A program made the translations under genes and the position numbers. From assembly GCA_014607495.2 (NCBI GenBank), contig CP053149.1, positions 11,358,120 to 11,422,119 of the forward strand: a stretch of 64,000 nucleotides of DNA. Reading direction: 5' to 3'. Positions 1 through 10,957 of this stretch are shown piece by piece. Origin of the DNA: Carposina sasakii. Its lineage: Eukaryota; Arthropoda; Insecta; Lepidoptera; Carposinidae. Each line of letters begins with the position of its first letter. Positions within the stretch are counted from its first letter, which is position 1. The notes under the pieces are model-generated. The model saw only the letters and a list, made by a program, of their open reading frames with translations. It was not told the origin of the DNA and searched no databases.

Positions 1-315
1 ATTGAATAAATTACTTTTGAGTATATCTCTTCCCCTGGACCTACACAGACAATATTGTAAAAAAAGTCTTAATCATCTTGAGTTTTAGCAAAATGAACTG
101 GTCTTACAATTCATTTTTTTTATAATATAGAACTAAATAGGCTACACTAGACCCTATATAAAATCATCAGAATAGAATGGTGAATATGCCACTTGTAATG
201 TTATATTCTTTATCTGTACTTGCCTGCCAAACTCTCTTAGTTTAAGAAAGAAAACATAAATGCTGGCTGATGTATAAGTTAGATCAAATTGTTATAAGTA
301 TATTAGTTTATATAT

Positions 316-643
316 GAGGCATGCCTTTTAAGTTTTGTCGCTTGAAGAAAAAAACACAACTAGAAACTTATAGTACTTTTTATTGTTTTTCAAAGTATTC
401 ACCACGTAGCTTAATACACTTTTCCATTCGCTCAAACCAGTTATTATAACATTTATTCCACTCTAAAGTGGGGGTGTTCAAAATGGCTGGCTTTGACTGC
501 TTCTTCACCGAACTGGAACCTTTGACCACTAAGACTTTTCTTAATTTTAGGAAATTTAAAGAAATTGTTAAACACATTAGAATATAGAACAGTTCTAAAT
601 TCAAAATTGCTGGAAACGACAGAACTTAAAAAGGCATGCCTTG
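316..643 (-). mobile_element. Deleted mariner-type transposon remnant
   Basis: Near-matching inverted ends of about 25 bp face each other: GAGGCATGCCTTTTAAG at 317 and its inverse ending at 642. Between them the minus strand encodes the last part of a mariner transposase (380-604): WNKCYNNWFERMEKCIKLRG followed by EYFEKQ and a stop, the usual C-terminal signature of mariner proteins. Only about 70 codons remain, so the copy is a deletion derivative and cannot move by itself. It sits in an intron or upstream of the mTERF exons. Confidence 0.7.
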
Positions 644-677
644 TACATACTGTATAATTGTTATAATTTTTTTACAG

Positions 678-2400
678 TGTCCTGCATCTGTTCTTAGTGT
701 AAAATTATCAAAACGAACTTTTCTTTATGGGTTATCATTTGACTGGCTTAAAAAATCCTTGGATGTTTTAACAGGTGAGATTAAATTTAGTTAATCTTTG
801 AATATGTACTTTTTTGTATAGAGTCATGAGTAATTAATAACATGTATACATTCGTTAGGCCTTCACATTAGGTCGCAAGTAGTGCGGCAGCAGCGCGGAT
901 GTCATAGCAGACGGTCAGCGCGGCATCCGCGTGCGATCAGTCGACCACTCTAATTTAAGCAAGTCGCGCGGCTGTCGCACTACTCGCGACCTAATGTGAA
1001 GGCGCCCTTAATGCAAGGACATAAGTACATTTGTGTATACAACTTATTGCCCATGACTGTACAAGATATATTGTATTAATTGATAACATTTTAAATTATC
1101 AGAAATGGGAGTCAATGGTGAAAGGATATTAAGAGATTTATGGGTTTTAAAGTATCACCATGAAACTATAAGAGAAAGATTACAAACAGTAAAAGATAAT
1201 GAAATGAACAATTTATACCCTTGGATGGTTAGATGTTCGGGTGATATATTGAAAAGGTATATGCATTTTTTATTGTCAATCATAAATGTGGTTGATTCTT
1301 ACCACCAGATTAAACATTTACCTGTCCCTTTATATCTTAGCCATTTACATTCAAAATGTAGAAGAACAGACATAAATAATTACTTTTAGGTTTATGTTAG
1401 TAATTAATTTTATGTAAAAATTAAATAATATGGATTGTGAATGTTACAGGTCAATACAAATATTTAGTGATACTAGAAATGTGTTAGGAGAAGTTAAATC
1501 TACCCATAATTATCTAGCTAATAGGCTTAACATATCCATTGAAGCAGTTGAAGAAATGTGTATTAAAGTACCAGCATTGAAGTCTATAAGGGCTACTAAG
1601 GTGATGCATATGTGTGCCAAGTTTAAGTCCATGCTTAGATGTTGTTTGCACACATAAGTTTTTAATGATTGTTTCTAATGAGCTACAATAAACTTGTTTC
1701 AGGTCAAACACTTCATGGATTTCCTGACTAGTGAAGGCTATCAAACAAAGGATATTGCCAACAAGCCAAGGATACTCTGTGCATCTTTGAAAACCATAAA
1801 ACAAAGATTTTATAAATTACGTAGTCTTGGAGTACAGGAAATTAACCTAAATGTGCTCGCAAGAAGTAGGAAAGACTTCAAAAAATACTGTGAATCAATA
1901 CAGTCAGTATATGAATGTAAGTGTATGTAGGAAATTAACTTTATATGCCAGAAAATGCAAATGAATCAATTATGTATTTGAGAAACTTGACTTGTGAGAT
2001 TGATCTCAGTATTATTCACATTTACGGAAGTATATACTTTAACCGCGTGGTGCCGGCAGAGTAGAGTTTGTACCACCTCTGCCTACCCGTGGGTATCGTA
2101 CGAGGCGATTAAGTATTTCCGGGAGGTGGGCAGCAGCACCATAAAAAATAGGACTATCAATACTATTGTTTTTGCCCAACTATCGATAGTGGACAATCGG
2201 GCGGCAACACTAATCCTAGGTGAAAAAAAATTCTTCTCGTCTTCGCTTTAGTAAACAAATAGCCTTATGCGGCCGTTATACAATATGTATAGATCTATAA
2301 ATGGATGTGTTGATACTTTTCTGTAAATTACCTAATTGGTGATACATTCATTTCAGCTGAAGGTGTCAAAAAAGAAGACCAACCTTGTCAAAAGAAATAA
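678..2400 (+). CDS. mTERF-family mitochondrial transcription termination factor (mTERF5-like), 3' part
   Basis: Five exons join with continuous frame and AG/GT borders: 678-774, 1103-1256, 1450-1600, 1703-1916 and 2357-2400, stop TAA at 2398-2400. They encode the last 219 residues; upstream exons lie outside the window. The chain has the leucine-rich, repeated helical units of mTERF proteins, for example RILRDLWVLKYHHETIRERL, then RLNISIEAVEEMCIKVPAL and FLTSEGYQTKDIANKPRIL, each ending in the proline-containing turn typical of the family. mTERF proteins bind mitochondrial DNA or rRNA and act in mitochondrial transcription or ribosome assembly. The order and the early CPxVL stretch most resemble animal mTERF5, but paralogue assignment is an inference. 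The protein ends in a short lysine-rich tail. Introns hold a mariner remnant upstream, a MITE (858-1007) and a LINE-tail repeat (2041-2135). Confidence 0.82.
858..1007. mobile_element. PIF/Harbinger-like MITE in mTERF intron
   Basis: A 150-bp GC-rich block has inverted ends (CCTTCACATTAGGTCGC at the left, its inverse at the right) and is flanked by TTA on both sides (855-857 and 1008-1010). TTA target duplications and this size fit a PIF/Harbinger miniature element. No coding sequence. Confidence 0.65.
2041..2135 (+). repeat. Interspersed repeat fragment (RTE 3'-end associated)
   Basis: The block starting CGCGTGGTGCCGGCAGAGTA and containing GGGTATCGTACGAGGCGATT is the inverse of part of the repeat at 21121-21372. 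It lies in the last mTERF intron and leaves the splice sites intact. Confidence 0.55.
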
Positions 2401-3066
2401 GAGGAATCCAGCCGGCCTAGCACTTTTACCTATTTAATTTTAAAAACCCTTTATAGTAGGTTTAGGTATCGACGACGCCGCATAATGCATCATGGAAATT
2501 TCAGATGCGCTGCCGCAACTACAAAATCTGCGAATCGACGACGTGCGATCTTCCAGTTACTGTTTCCGTACTACAAAAACTGAAATGATGGTTAACGTTA
2601 TTTCGTCCGACGCCGTATGCGATGAAATTTTTGCGTTGCGTCATCAATCGTACAACGGTGCGACGTTGTTTTGTCGATGCGATGCCGCAAGTGTCGCAAC
2701 GCAGTGTTGTGGCCTCGCCCTTTATGTACAAAAATGATATTATAAAAAAGGCTGTATGATCTCCTTCACGATCCTTCAGTTCTGGCAACCACATTTTTGG
2801 GAACACGGCCGTGTGTTTATTTATGTACAAAAAAAATATATAGCTAAATATATGTATATATAGGTACAAGCGTCTATTTCATTCTAAAACAATTTAGGTA
2901 AATAATACACTTTTGTTTGTAAAATAAAAACAGGCAATTAGTGGAGAAAATATTGAAATGTAATAATAAGTAACTACATAGGTACCTACTTATTTCATAA
3001 AATGTAAAGGTGTTTGTAGTAGAACAATACAGATGATTAAAGAAATCAATGAGTAATTGACATATA
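2401..3066. other. Intergenic, no confident gene
   Basis: This stretch follows the mTERF stop. From 2465 to 2715 it is GC-richer, with CGACGACGCCGC near the left and GATGCCGCAAGTGTCGC near the right in rough inverse orientation, which suggests an old MITE. An 81-codon frame at 2492-2737 has no recognisable domain and is treated as chance. Confidence 0.4.
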
Positions 3067-3285
3067 CATGGTGTAACAAAAGGACTTAGTGTTAAGTAAA
3101 ATGATATGAAAATATCCCATTGTAGAGAAACTTACACAAAATTTCACTTTCGAAATCACGTCATGTTTATTTTTCCAAGTAACACTCAGGAATGTTCAAT
3201 CATAAAAATAACATTATTGAGTGTAAGTAGATAGTGGACTAAAATCATAGCATTTCACATAACATACATTTTTTGTTACACCCTG
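3067..3285. mobile_element. TA-flanked mariner-like MITE (CAGGGTGTAACA family)
   Basis: Inverted ends CATGGTGTAACAAAA and TTTTGTTACACCCTG enclose 219 bp and are flanked by TA. The copy at 33805-34064 has the same ends and a similar interior, including the GAAATCACAT segment. Confidence 0.65.
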
Positions 3286-3717
3286 TATATTTATAAATTG
3301 TATCAATAGAAACATTTCTATTACATCATTCACCAAGTATAAGTAAATAGAAATCCCCAACAAAAAACAAAGTAAATAATGTAGTATTTTGTCAAGTCTT
3401 TACCGTTAGAAAAACAAAATACCTACTTACACAAATAGGACTACATTGTCATGTCTATGTAAATTAAAGGGAAAAAATCAATATTTATTCAAGTTAAGAC
3501 TAACTAACCCATTACAAACCCACAGTAACTAAATAAGTTATACATACTTAGACCTAGGTCAATGATAGGGAATATTCTCAAAGGCTGGCGTCAGGCAGGC
3601 AGCGTGTCCCGTACGCCGTGGGTGTAGATACTTAGTTTTTACCATGCTGCAGTGCTCTGAAACTTCAGAACGATAGTTGTTAGCGAGACGCACGAGAATC
3701 ATACGTGATATCACCTA

Positions 3718-4101
3718 TTAGTGTCCAATGATCACCTGCGAATATAATCACCTGTGTGATCAGCTAGCAACTTGTCACCGATCATTAACATATGTCCTGC
3801 TAGGCTAAACGTGCCTGTGGGATCCTGTAGTTCAGATTACTTACCCCATTTCGGGATCACAGCCATGTCTATAATTATATGTATAAGTAATTAACTATGA
3901 ATATTATATTTACCTATTGAATGTTTATGAATGCCAGAGTTCCTTAGTCGACTCTTAAGATACAATAACAGTCAACACGAAATTATGAATTAATAAAGTT
4001 TTTACAGATAAAGAAATTGACAAAAAGTGATATTTATTCGTAGTCGCCTCTGATCTGATCACACAGGTGATTAGTATTCGCAGGTGATTATTGGACACTA
4101 A
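3718..4101. mobile_element. MITE with about 45-bp inverted ends
   Basis: The left arm at 3718-3763 (TAGTGTCCAATGATCACC, then GCGAATATAATCACCTGTG) is repeated in inverse at 4056-4101 with two or three differences. The interior is non-coding. Superfamily not decided. Confidence 0.65.
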
Positions 4102-5160
4102 TCTATTCCACTTTGATCAAGGTGGAATAGACTGGTAAAACAGCAGCGCCAACCTAAAGTCAGTATACCTTTAGAGTAGATAAATAGCAGTTAGTATACC
4201 TTTCCGAATCCGAAGGTATACTAATTTTATGAGCGTCACACAATATGTTCAGAGTTTTTTTTTATTTTCCGCGGGTTTCTTGTGAAACGTTTTGCTCGTT
4301 TCACTATAAAATCGCAACCGACCATTTTTAGTAGTTAATCGACAATGCACAATTTATGGGTCCGTTGAAATTAGGTTACTTACTGACTTTAGTTCAGAAT
4401 TTACATCAGATTCAATAAGTACATAACCTGTGCAGACGAGACTTGTCCGCGAACTTTTTTGTAATCCCCGAAATAAGGGGATTTTGACTGAGTGTCATCG
4501 TAAGCACACACAAAGGCTGCGTAGAGCGCTTGATAAAGTACGTAGGTGAAACTGACGATACCACAGTAATAAAATAATGATCTTATAAGTAAGCCGTATA
4601 AAGTAGGTATTCTCAGCCGGCGGACATTTTCACGATTCAGGGATGTTTTTGTCATCTGCACAGGCCTTAACTTTATACATATAATTTTTTTAAAACCCCA
4701 TAACTAAAGTAATCTTGGAACGAAGCGACTGGCGTGCAGAGTTGGCTACATATTTGACTGTTTTATTTTAAATGTTAGTTTACGCTTTCCACAGATAATT
4801 ATTAAAATATAACTATTTCTGGAATCAAGATTAAAAATAGTAGTGGCGAAATGAGATGGTAATAAGCCCTTAAAGTAGCAAAGTCCATTTTATAACACAT
4901 TATCAACCATCTGCACTATTTATAGCAACTTTTATTTTGTGACCATATTATAAACACAAAATGTTGTACATACAATATGGCTACAAAATTGCTAATATTG
5001 AATTCATAATCTAGTTAATATGTTTACACTTAATCCCACAATTTAATTATATTATTGATATTTTCTATGATTAATATTATTATGTTAAATTTATTAATGA
5101 GGAAGACATGTATCATTTCCCTTTAGGGAAAAACAAGGTTATGGGATTTTAAAAATGTTT
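4102..5160. other. Intergenic AT-rich DNA
   Basis: No gene seen. There is a small palindrome at 4193-4222 (AGTATACCTT and its inverse). The segment at about 4810-4985 resembles 11860-12065 (both contain GCAACTTTTATTT and GTGACCATATT), so it is a diverged interspersed repeat. Confidence 0.45.
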
Positions 5161-5796
5161 ATTTCATATACATGAAGGAATTAAACCATATTACTCTAAT
5201 AAATATACTAAAGAACAAAGCATAAAATAAAGATGTTCTAGTAGGTAAATATCCCAACTTAACATTTTAACTATGTCACCACAAGACATTTTACAGCCCT
5301 GGCCAATAAAAGATTATGCCTGGAATTATTTATGTCCTTTGATATTAACCTAAATAAATTTAGAAAATGGGATTACCTTTTACCCCTTTCTTAACTTATT
5401 TTAAATGTAATTCAGGGATTCTACATTACATAAGTTAAAAAATTACCTAGCATACTATGTATTTAGAAAGAATTATTTCCTGTGGTCATTATTACAGTTA
5501 AGGCCTCAAATTACAATGAGTAGGAAGCTAAAAAGTTATAGATTGCATTCCATTTCTGTATATTTAATTGAATTACATAGTCGTTTTCAATGAATTAGTA
5601 TGACTTGCAGAATAGAATAATAATTTGTCAATAAGAACAAAATAAGTACTACTATAAATAATCTAGTTGAAAAATGATCAAGATATAAATATAGTTAGGT
5701 CACAGTCCTTAATATTTGCAATATCATTAAACTACCTAGGTACCAGTGATAGTTATAATGTGAAATTAATGTAGGATTTGAAATATGTGATTTGAA
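5161..5796 (-). other. Probable 3' UTR of the DnaJ gene
   Basis: AT-rich non-coding DNA directly downstream of the DnaJ stop. Several AATAAA hexamers occur on the minus strand, for instance near 5159-5164. The true cleavage site cannot be told from sequence. Confidence 0.4.
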
Positions 5797-7158
5797 CTAC
5801 TGATGAGCACATTGAACTTCTGGACCGGAATGCATGTGTTCATCATTGTCACTAGAGTATGCTTCTTCTCGTCCACGACCTTGTTCATTTGCTGTATATT
5901 CCATCAAATTAACTTCTTCAACATCCTCTCCAGTTGGCATTACAAATGCAGGTCGAGGTGGCAGAATAGATTCAATTTGTTTAAGCTGCTCTTCAGTAGC
6001 AAAGTTACTGTCAGGGAAAACAACATCAAATTTTATGTACAAATTTCCTTTTTCAAATGGGTTTTTATATAAAGGCATCCCTTCACCTTGAATTCCTTTC
6101 AAATCACCGGGCTTGATCACTTCACCAGTATGTTTCACTAGGAGTCCACGACCGTCTAAATGTTCAATAACAAATTCAAAACCACAAAGAGCTTCAGTTA
6201 AAGTTATTTCTTTTTTCATAATAAGATCATCTCCAGTTCTTTGGAAAACATCATGAGCCTTTTGGTACAGAACAATAATGACATCTCCTGGTTCAGTGTC
6301 AGGCTGTTGGTCACCTTCTCCTCTAAAAAATATCTTTTGATTTTCATGCATTCCTTTTTCAACATGAACCTCTAATATCTTAGTTTCATTTGTAACTTTC
6401 TTACCCTTGCATTTAGGGCATTTATCCTTCTCATTAATAGTTTCACCTGTACCTTGGCAAGTTGGGCACCGAGATTGAAACTGACGAGTCATGTTAGGAC
6501 CAATTTGTTGGTATTTTACCTTAATACCCTGGCCACCACAATCTTTGCAAGGGATTACAGATCCTGGCTTTCCACCTATACCTTTACAGGGGCCACAAAT
6601 AACATTTTTACTTAACTGCAATTTTGCAGTTTTTCCCATATACATATCCTCTAATGATACTTTCAGAGGATGTATTGTATCTTCACCTCGAGCTCGACCC
6701 CTACCTCGGCTGCCGCCTCCCATGCCAAACATGTCTCCAAAGAAATGACCGAATATGTTATCTGGAGGAAAACCGCCACCGTGACCACCTTCCTGTAGAC
6801 CTTTCAACCCATATCTGTCATAAGTTTGCCTTTTCTTTGGATCGGACAAAACCTCGTAAGCGTAACTTATTTCTTTGAATTTATCTCCAGCTGCCGGATT
6901 TTTGTCAGGATGGAACTCTTTAGCCAATTTGTGATAACTCTGTAAATATTAATTCACTACATTGTAAATAATTTCATTAACCTCTCTACGAAATCACCAC
7001 AATGCAGTCATGTCATGCAAGCATTGTAACGTAAAGTTTCCGTGGTACGAGATTATGTAGCACATATTTGATAAATTTAATAAACTTACCCGTTTTATTT
7101 CTGCATCACTTGAACTTCTAGTAACCCCTAAAATCTCGTACAATTTATTATCAGCCAT
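5797..7158 (-). CDS. Type I Hsp40 co-chaperone, DNAJA2/Droj2-like
   Basis: Two exons, 7158-7090 (23 codons from ATG at 7158) and 6939-5797, are separated by a 150-bp GT-AG intron and give 403 residues, the usual length. The J domain (1-65) carries HPD at 33-35 and stimulates Hsp70 ATPase. A Gly/Phe region (about 70-108) is followed by a zinc-binding domain (138-204) with four motifs: [24 protein letters not shown] and CPKCKGKK, the last departing from CxxCxGxG. Two substrate-binding beta domains follow. The chain ends VQCAHQ, a CaaX-type prenylation motif identical in pattern to vertebrate DNAJA2, so farnesylation and membrane association are expected. It acts in cytosolic protein folding. 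The initiator is chosen because [12 protein letters not shown] is the standard J-domain start. Confidence 0.96.
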
Positions 7159-7211
7159 TTTCTAAAAATTAGAAGACGAATTTCTACAAAATTACAGAAA
7201 GGGAGAATCAG
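7159..7211 (-). promoter_or_regulatory. Short 5' flank of the DnaJ gene
   Basis: Only about 50 bp separate the DnaJ ATG from the start of the repeat cluster at 7212. No TATA box or heat-shock element array is obvious. The promoter may lie within the repeat-derived DNA. Confidence 0.25.
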
Positions 7212-7630
7212 GGAGAATGACAATTTTTTTTTTTTTTGTTTAGTTTATCCCGAAGGAAAGGCAAGGGGAACTAAGCCCATACAGCCATTGTCTTTAGTAA
7301 ATGATTTCTGAATTTATGATGGATGATAATGATGATGAATGGAAACGTCGGGAAAATCCTCAAGAACAAGTGTAAAGTTAGTCAAAATGAAAAATCATTG
7401 CAGAAACAACTTACATGGGCCCATGAAGAGATCGAATTCCGGCTAAAGTTTTACTCAGCTTACCTGCGTATAAAACCATGCACACGCACTAGATTCACAT
7501 CACAAGTAATCAAAATATTACTTATCTACCAGAAAACATCACTTTACGAACACATGCAAGCCATTTACAAATAATTTTAGATTTTCACAAGAAAAATACA
7601 CCTGTACCCTTCCAGCTTTTCCCGCCGAAT
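7212..7630 (+). repeat. Repeat unit, copy A
   Basis: Begins GGGAGAATGACAA and a T-run, continues GGAAAGGCAAGGGGAACTAA, and ends in CTTCCAGCTTTTCCCGCC. It is directly repeated at 7633-8044 and inversely at 8115-8445, with a partial fourth copy at 9724-9892. Confidence 0.75.
7323..7574 (+). CDS. Unrecognised open frame inside repeat copy A
   Basis: An 83-codon frame with normal amino-acid composition, including KQLTWAHEEIEFRLKFY and SQVIKILLIYQKTSLYEH, ends in TAA at 7574. The matching stretch of copy B is interrupted by a deletion and a stop, and copy C is inverted and diverged, so only this copy is open. It could be a captured fragment of a gene or the tail of a transposon protein. No family recognised. 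Confidence 0.25.
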   Translation: MIMMMNGNVGKILKNKCKVSQNEKSLQKQLTWAHEEIEFRLKFYSAYLRIKPCTRTRFTSQVIKILLIYQKTSLYEHMQAIYK

Positions 7631-7632
7631 CG

Positions 7633-8044
7633 GAGAATGACAAAGTCAAGTTGTCATAGACATTTTTTTAAATTAGTTTATCGGAAAGGCAAGGGGAACT
7701 AAGCCCATACAGCCATTGTCTTTAGTAAATGATTTATGATGGATGATGAATGGAAACGCCGGGAAAATCCTTAAAAACGAATGTGAAATTAGTGAAAATT
7801 AAAAAAGATTTGCAGAATCAACTTACATGGGCCCATGAAGAGATCGTATTCCGGCTAAAGTTTTACTCAGCTTACCTGCATAAAACCATGCACACGCACT
7901 AGTTTCACATCACAAGTAATCAAAATATAACTTATTTACCAGAAAACATCACTTTACGGACACATGCAAGCCATTTACAAATATTTTTTGATTTTCACAA
8001 GAAAATTACACCTGCACTCTTCCAGCATTTCCCGCCGAATCTTG
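7633..8044 (+). repeat. Repeat unit, copy B
   Basis: Direct repeat of copy A: shared blocks include CATACAGCCATTGTCTTTAG, CTTACATGGGCCCATGAAGA and TTTCACATCACAAGTAATCA. Several small deletions break the frame that is open in copy A. Confidence 0.75.
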
Positions 8045-8114
8045 TCATAGACAGACATATCTTTTTTTACAAGCATGGAACAAGCAAAGACCATGGAAAG
8101 TGGCAAAGACAAAC

Positions 8115-8445
8115 AAAAGATTCGGCGGGAAAAGCTGGAAGGGAGCGGGTGTAATTTTCTTGTGAAAATCAAAATTTAATTGTAAATGGCTTGCTTGTGT
8201 CCGTAAAGTGATACTTCCTGGTAGATAAGTTATATTTTATTTACTTGTGATGTGAATCTAGTGCGTGTGCATGATTTTATATGCAGGTAAGCTTAGTGAA
8301 ACTTTAGTCGGAATACTATCTCTTCATGGGCTGATGTAAGTTATTTCTGCTATTCTTTTTGATCTTTACTAATTTTACACCCATTCTTAAGGATTTTGCC
8401 GACGTTTCCATTCATTATCATCAATATCATCCATCATAAATTCAG
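8115..8445 (-). repeat. Repeat unit, inverted copy C
   Basis: Starts TTCGGCGGGAAAAGCTGGAA, the inverse of the end of copies A and B, and runs through to ACGTTTCCATTCATTATCAT. With copy B it forms arms of about 330 bp around a 70-bp spacer. Confidence 0.75.
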
Positions 8446-9541
8446 AAATGTAAGTGATGTAACTGACGAGGACCTGATGCTGGAAATGGGATGGGCGGAT
8501 TTTTTAACTGCAAATGGTTATCTTGGCCTGCTGTTAACCGTACGTATGAAATTTTGTCGCGTCGGGGGACCGCTCTAATTTTTTGTTATACAAATATAAT
8601 TGTAATAGCTTACTTCACTTTAATTCTGAATACCTACTTACTTTAAAAGAATTTATTTATTTATCAACATTAAATATTTACAAAAAGGTAGAAATTTCTA
8701 TAACTAACTTAAAAACTACTTAGGGCTAGCGTGTATATGGTAGATCGGTCGACCAGTTCCGGTTTCACAGGTTGGTAGCGTGCCCAAAAGTTGCGGTTAT
8801 GCCTCCGACATAAAGGTGGCACAAAGTCCCGAGTAGATAGTCTGCCATGCTTTAGTTGGTACTTACGTAGTGTTAAAAGTTATTTTTTGCTTTTTATAGG
8901 GTTTAGCATTTTAAACCTTTTGTCATAATAATTGCGTACTTTTTTGGGTCGGGGGATTTTTAAAATTTTTAATATAATACCTGTATACATACATATTCGC
9001 TTTCTCAATGACGCAACCCGCCAGTCACGCTGCGCAAAGACTTTTCTCCACAGTACGCTGGTAGACAACAAACAAGATGGACGACGATTTTGTGGACGCA
9101 GTGTGTCTATATTATTTATTGCATGTAGGTAATTATTTTTTACGTGTGCAACAAAATTTAAGGAAATGTCCGAGAAGAAGGCGTGAATGGACGTGTGATA
9201 TGTACCGTAATATAACAAGGTGTGAAAATATACATTCCATGAATTTTAACTATTATTTCAATACAGTCTCACACAATCGTTTCGCTCAACAATACTCGCA
9301 CAACTGACTTTGCGCAAGTGTGGCAGGCTACGGAAACATTTGAACACATTCGACTTTGAATGCTTTGATGTGCGCTAAAAAACCGACACCGCATGGCAAA
9401 GTGCAAACTTTGGACACATACTCAATCCAAAGTCTCGTGCCACACATGGCAATCAAACAAGTGTTCAATCAAGTGAAGCTATGTCTGGCGCGCCGGCTTT
9501 ACACATTTGACTTTGAACGCTTTGATGTGCGCTAAAAAACT
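8446..9541. other. Repeat-derived intergenic DNA
   Basis: No confident gene. A 40-bp block occurs at 9343-9382 and again at 9501-9540 (ACTTTGAATGCTTTGATGTG versus ACTTTGAACGCTTTGATGTG). A short frame at 9077-9307 starts MDDDFVDAVCLYYLLH and has RRRREW, vaguely like the N-terminus of Harbinger-type transposases, but it is too short to call. Confidence 0.4.
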
Positions 9542-9723
9542 GCCCCCTTATTACCTAACTAGCAAAAGCAAAGCGATATCGAAAATTGTACAAAAATCGC
9601 TGATTGCTTGTCAAATTCGTATTATGTAAAATGAATTTCAAAGGAACTTTGACAGTTCAAAGCGAATATTGTAAGTATAATTTTCGCTATCGCTTTGCTA
9701 TTGCTTTAACGTAATCAGGGGGC
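9542..9723. mobile_element. MITE with GCCCCCTTATTACC ends
   Basis: Left end GCCCCCTTATTACCTAACTA and right end CTTTAACGTAATCAGGGGGC pair imperfectly, followed inward by a shared GCAAAGCGATA motif. Related pieces lie at 9936-9970, at 48660-48815 and as a 30-bp scrap at 55543-55575. Confidence 0.55.
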
Positions 9724-9892
9724 TGCATATAAAACTATGCATACGCACTAGATTCACATCACAAGTAAACAAGATATAACTTATTTATCAGAAAACATCA
9801 AATTACAAATAAATCATCATCATTTACAAATAAATGTTTTGCACAAGAAAATTACACCCGCTCCCTTCCAGCATTTCCCGCCGAGCGCTCGT
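9724..9892 (+). repeat. Partial copy D of the 7.2-kb repeat unit
   Basis: Carries CACTAGATTCACATCACAAG and ends CTTCCAGCATTTCCCGCCGA, matching the right half of copies A and B. Confidence 0.6.
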
Positions 9893-10247
9893 TGCGTGCA
9901 CGCACTCTCAATAAAATTATCGCGATCGCGCGGCTTCGGCTTTGCTATTGCTTTTACGTAATCAGGGGGCGGCCTCGGCTTTGCCGATTAGCTAGAAGTG
10001 CAAAACTTTTAGTGTGCCCCATGTAGCAGGCAGGCAGTATTAAGAGTAGGTAGACACAACACACAAATTGTAAGTTTTTCGAAACCAATGCAATTGAACA
10101 ATTTTTTTTTGCCCGTGTTACTACTGATAGGCCTAGTTGTAACACGGGAGGATTTTTATTTCTTACTAGCTGTTGCCCGCGGTTCCGCTAGCGTAGATGT
10201 CGATTGCTTTGAAGGAGTATAAAAAATTTTGGAGGTAAGTCTATATA

Positions 10248-10957
10248 CAGGGTGTAAAAAGACAACGTTGTTCTTTTAATACCTCGTATTCTTTACGTTA
10301 CGATCATTTTACCATGGAACAATCAACCCTGGGAAACGATAAAAAAAGTTATTTCAATCAATATATTCGTTTCATGCGCAAAGTACAAATGTACCGTACC
10401 CATACCTACATACAAACTAAAATTTTGATATTGTGTCTTTGAAAGAAATGTTTCACTATGGGTGCGCCCACCACCGGGCCCTACACCCTCCACTGACCCT
10501 CGGATCTGATAACTCATAATTGCGAAAACAGGCACTTGCACTAACTACAATCGCCACGAGAAACCAGACCCGAGCACCCAGCATGACGCAAGACGATACA
10601 TTGCACTATTCCGAAATCAAAAACTAGATATGAATAAAAACTAGAAAGAAATGTTTGTTAACCGGTTATATTAAAAAATGCTAATATTAATGTAACTTCG
10701 GACCTCAATATCTTGGAAACCCATGTTGTCCCAGGGGTGATTCCATTGAAAAAAAATATCGTGATGTTACAAATAATACGTAAATCTCAATTATACCCTC
10801 AAAATTGGTCAGAAGTGGCACCATGTGGTTCAGCCTATCTGTCTATATCATATATCTATCAGCCCTCGGTACTCTGCCTACCCCGTAAGGGATAAAGGCG
10901 TGATTATATGTATGTATGTACAAATAATACGAGGTATTAGAAGAACAACGTTGTTGT
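10248..10957. mobile_element. CAGGGTGTAAAAAGACAACG MITE, with a SINE-tail insertion
   Basis: The left end at 10248 follows TA. The inner inverted motif AATACCTCGTATT recurs as AATACGAGGTATT near 10926. The same element, shorter, is at 50940-51315. The extra length is partly a SINE 3' end at about 10826-10918, recognisable by CTCTGCCTACCCCGTAAGGG followed by a TATG-rich tail. A short scrap of the CCCGCGGTTCCGC repeat precedes it at about 10167-10205. Confidence 0.5.

Noticed and set aside
2492..2869. Overlapping open frames downstream of the mTERF gene
   Set aside because: Both strands are open over the same short GC-rich block, with no domain and no splice context; probably a MITE.
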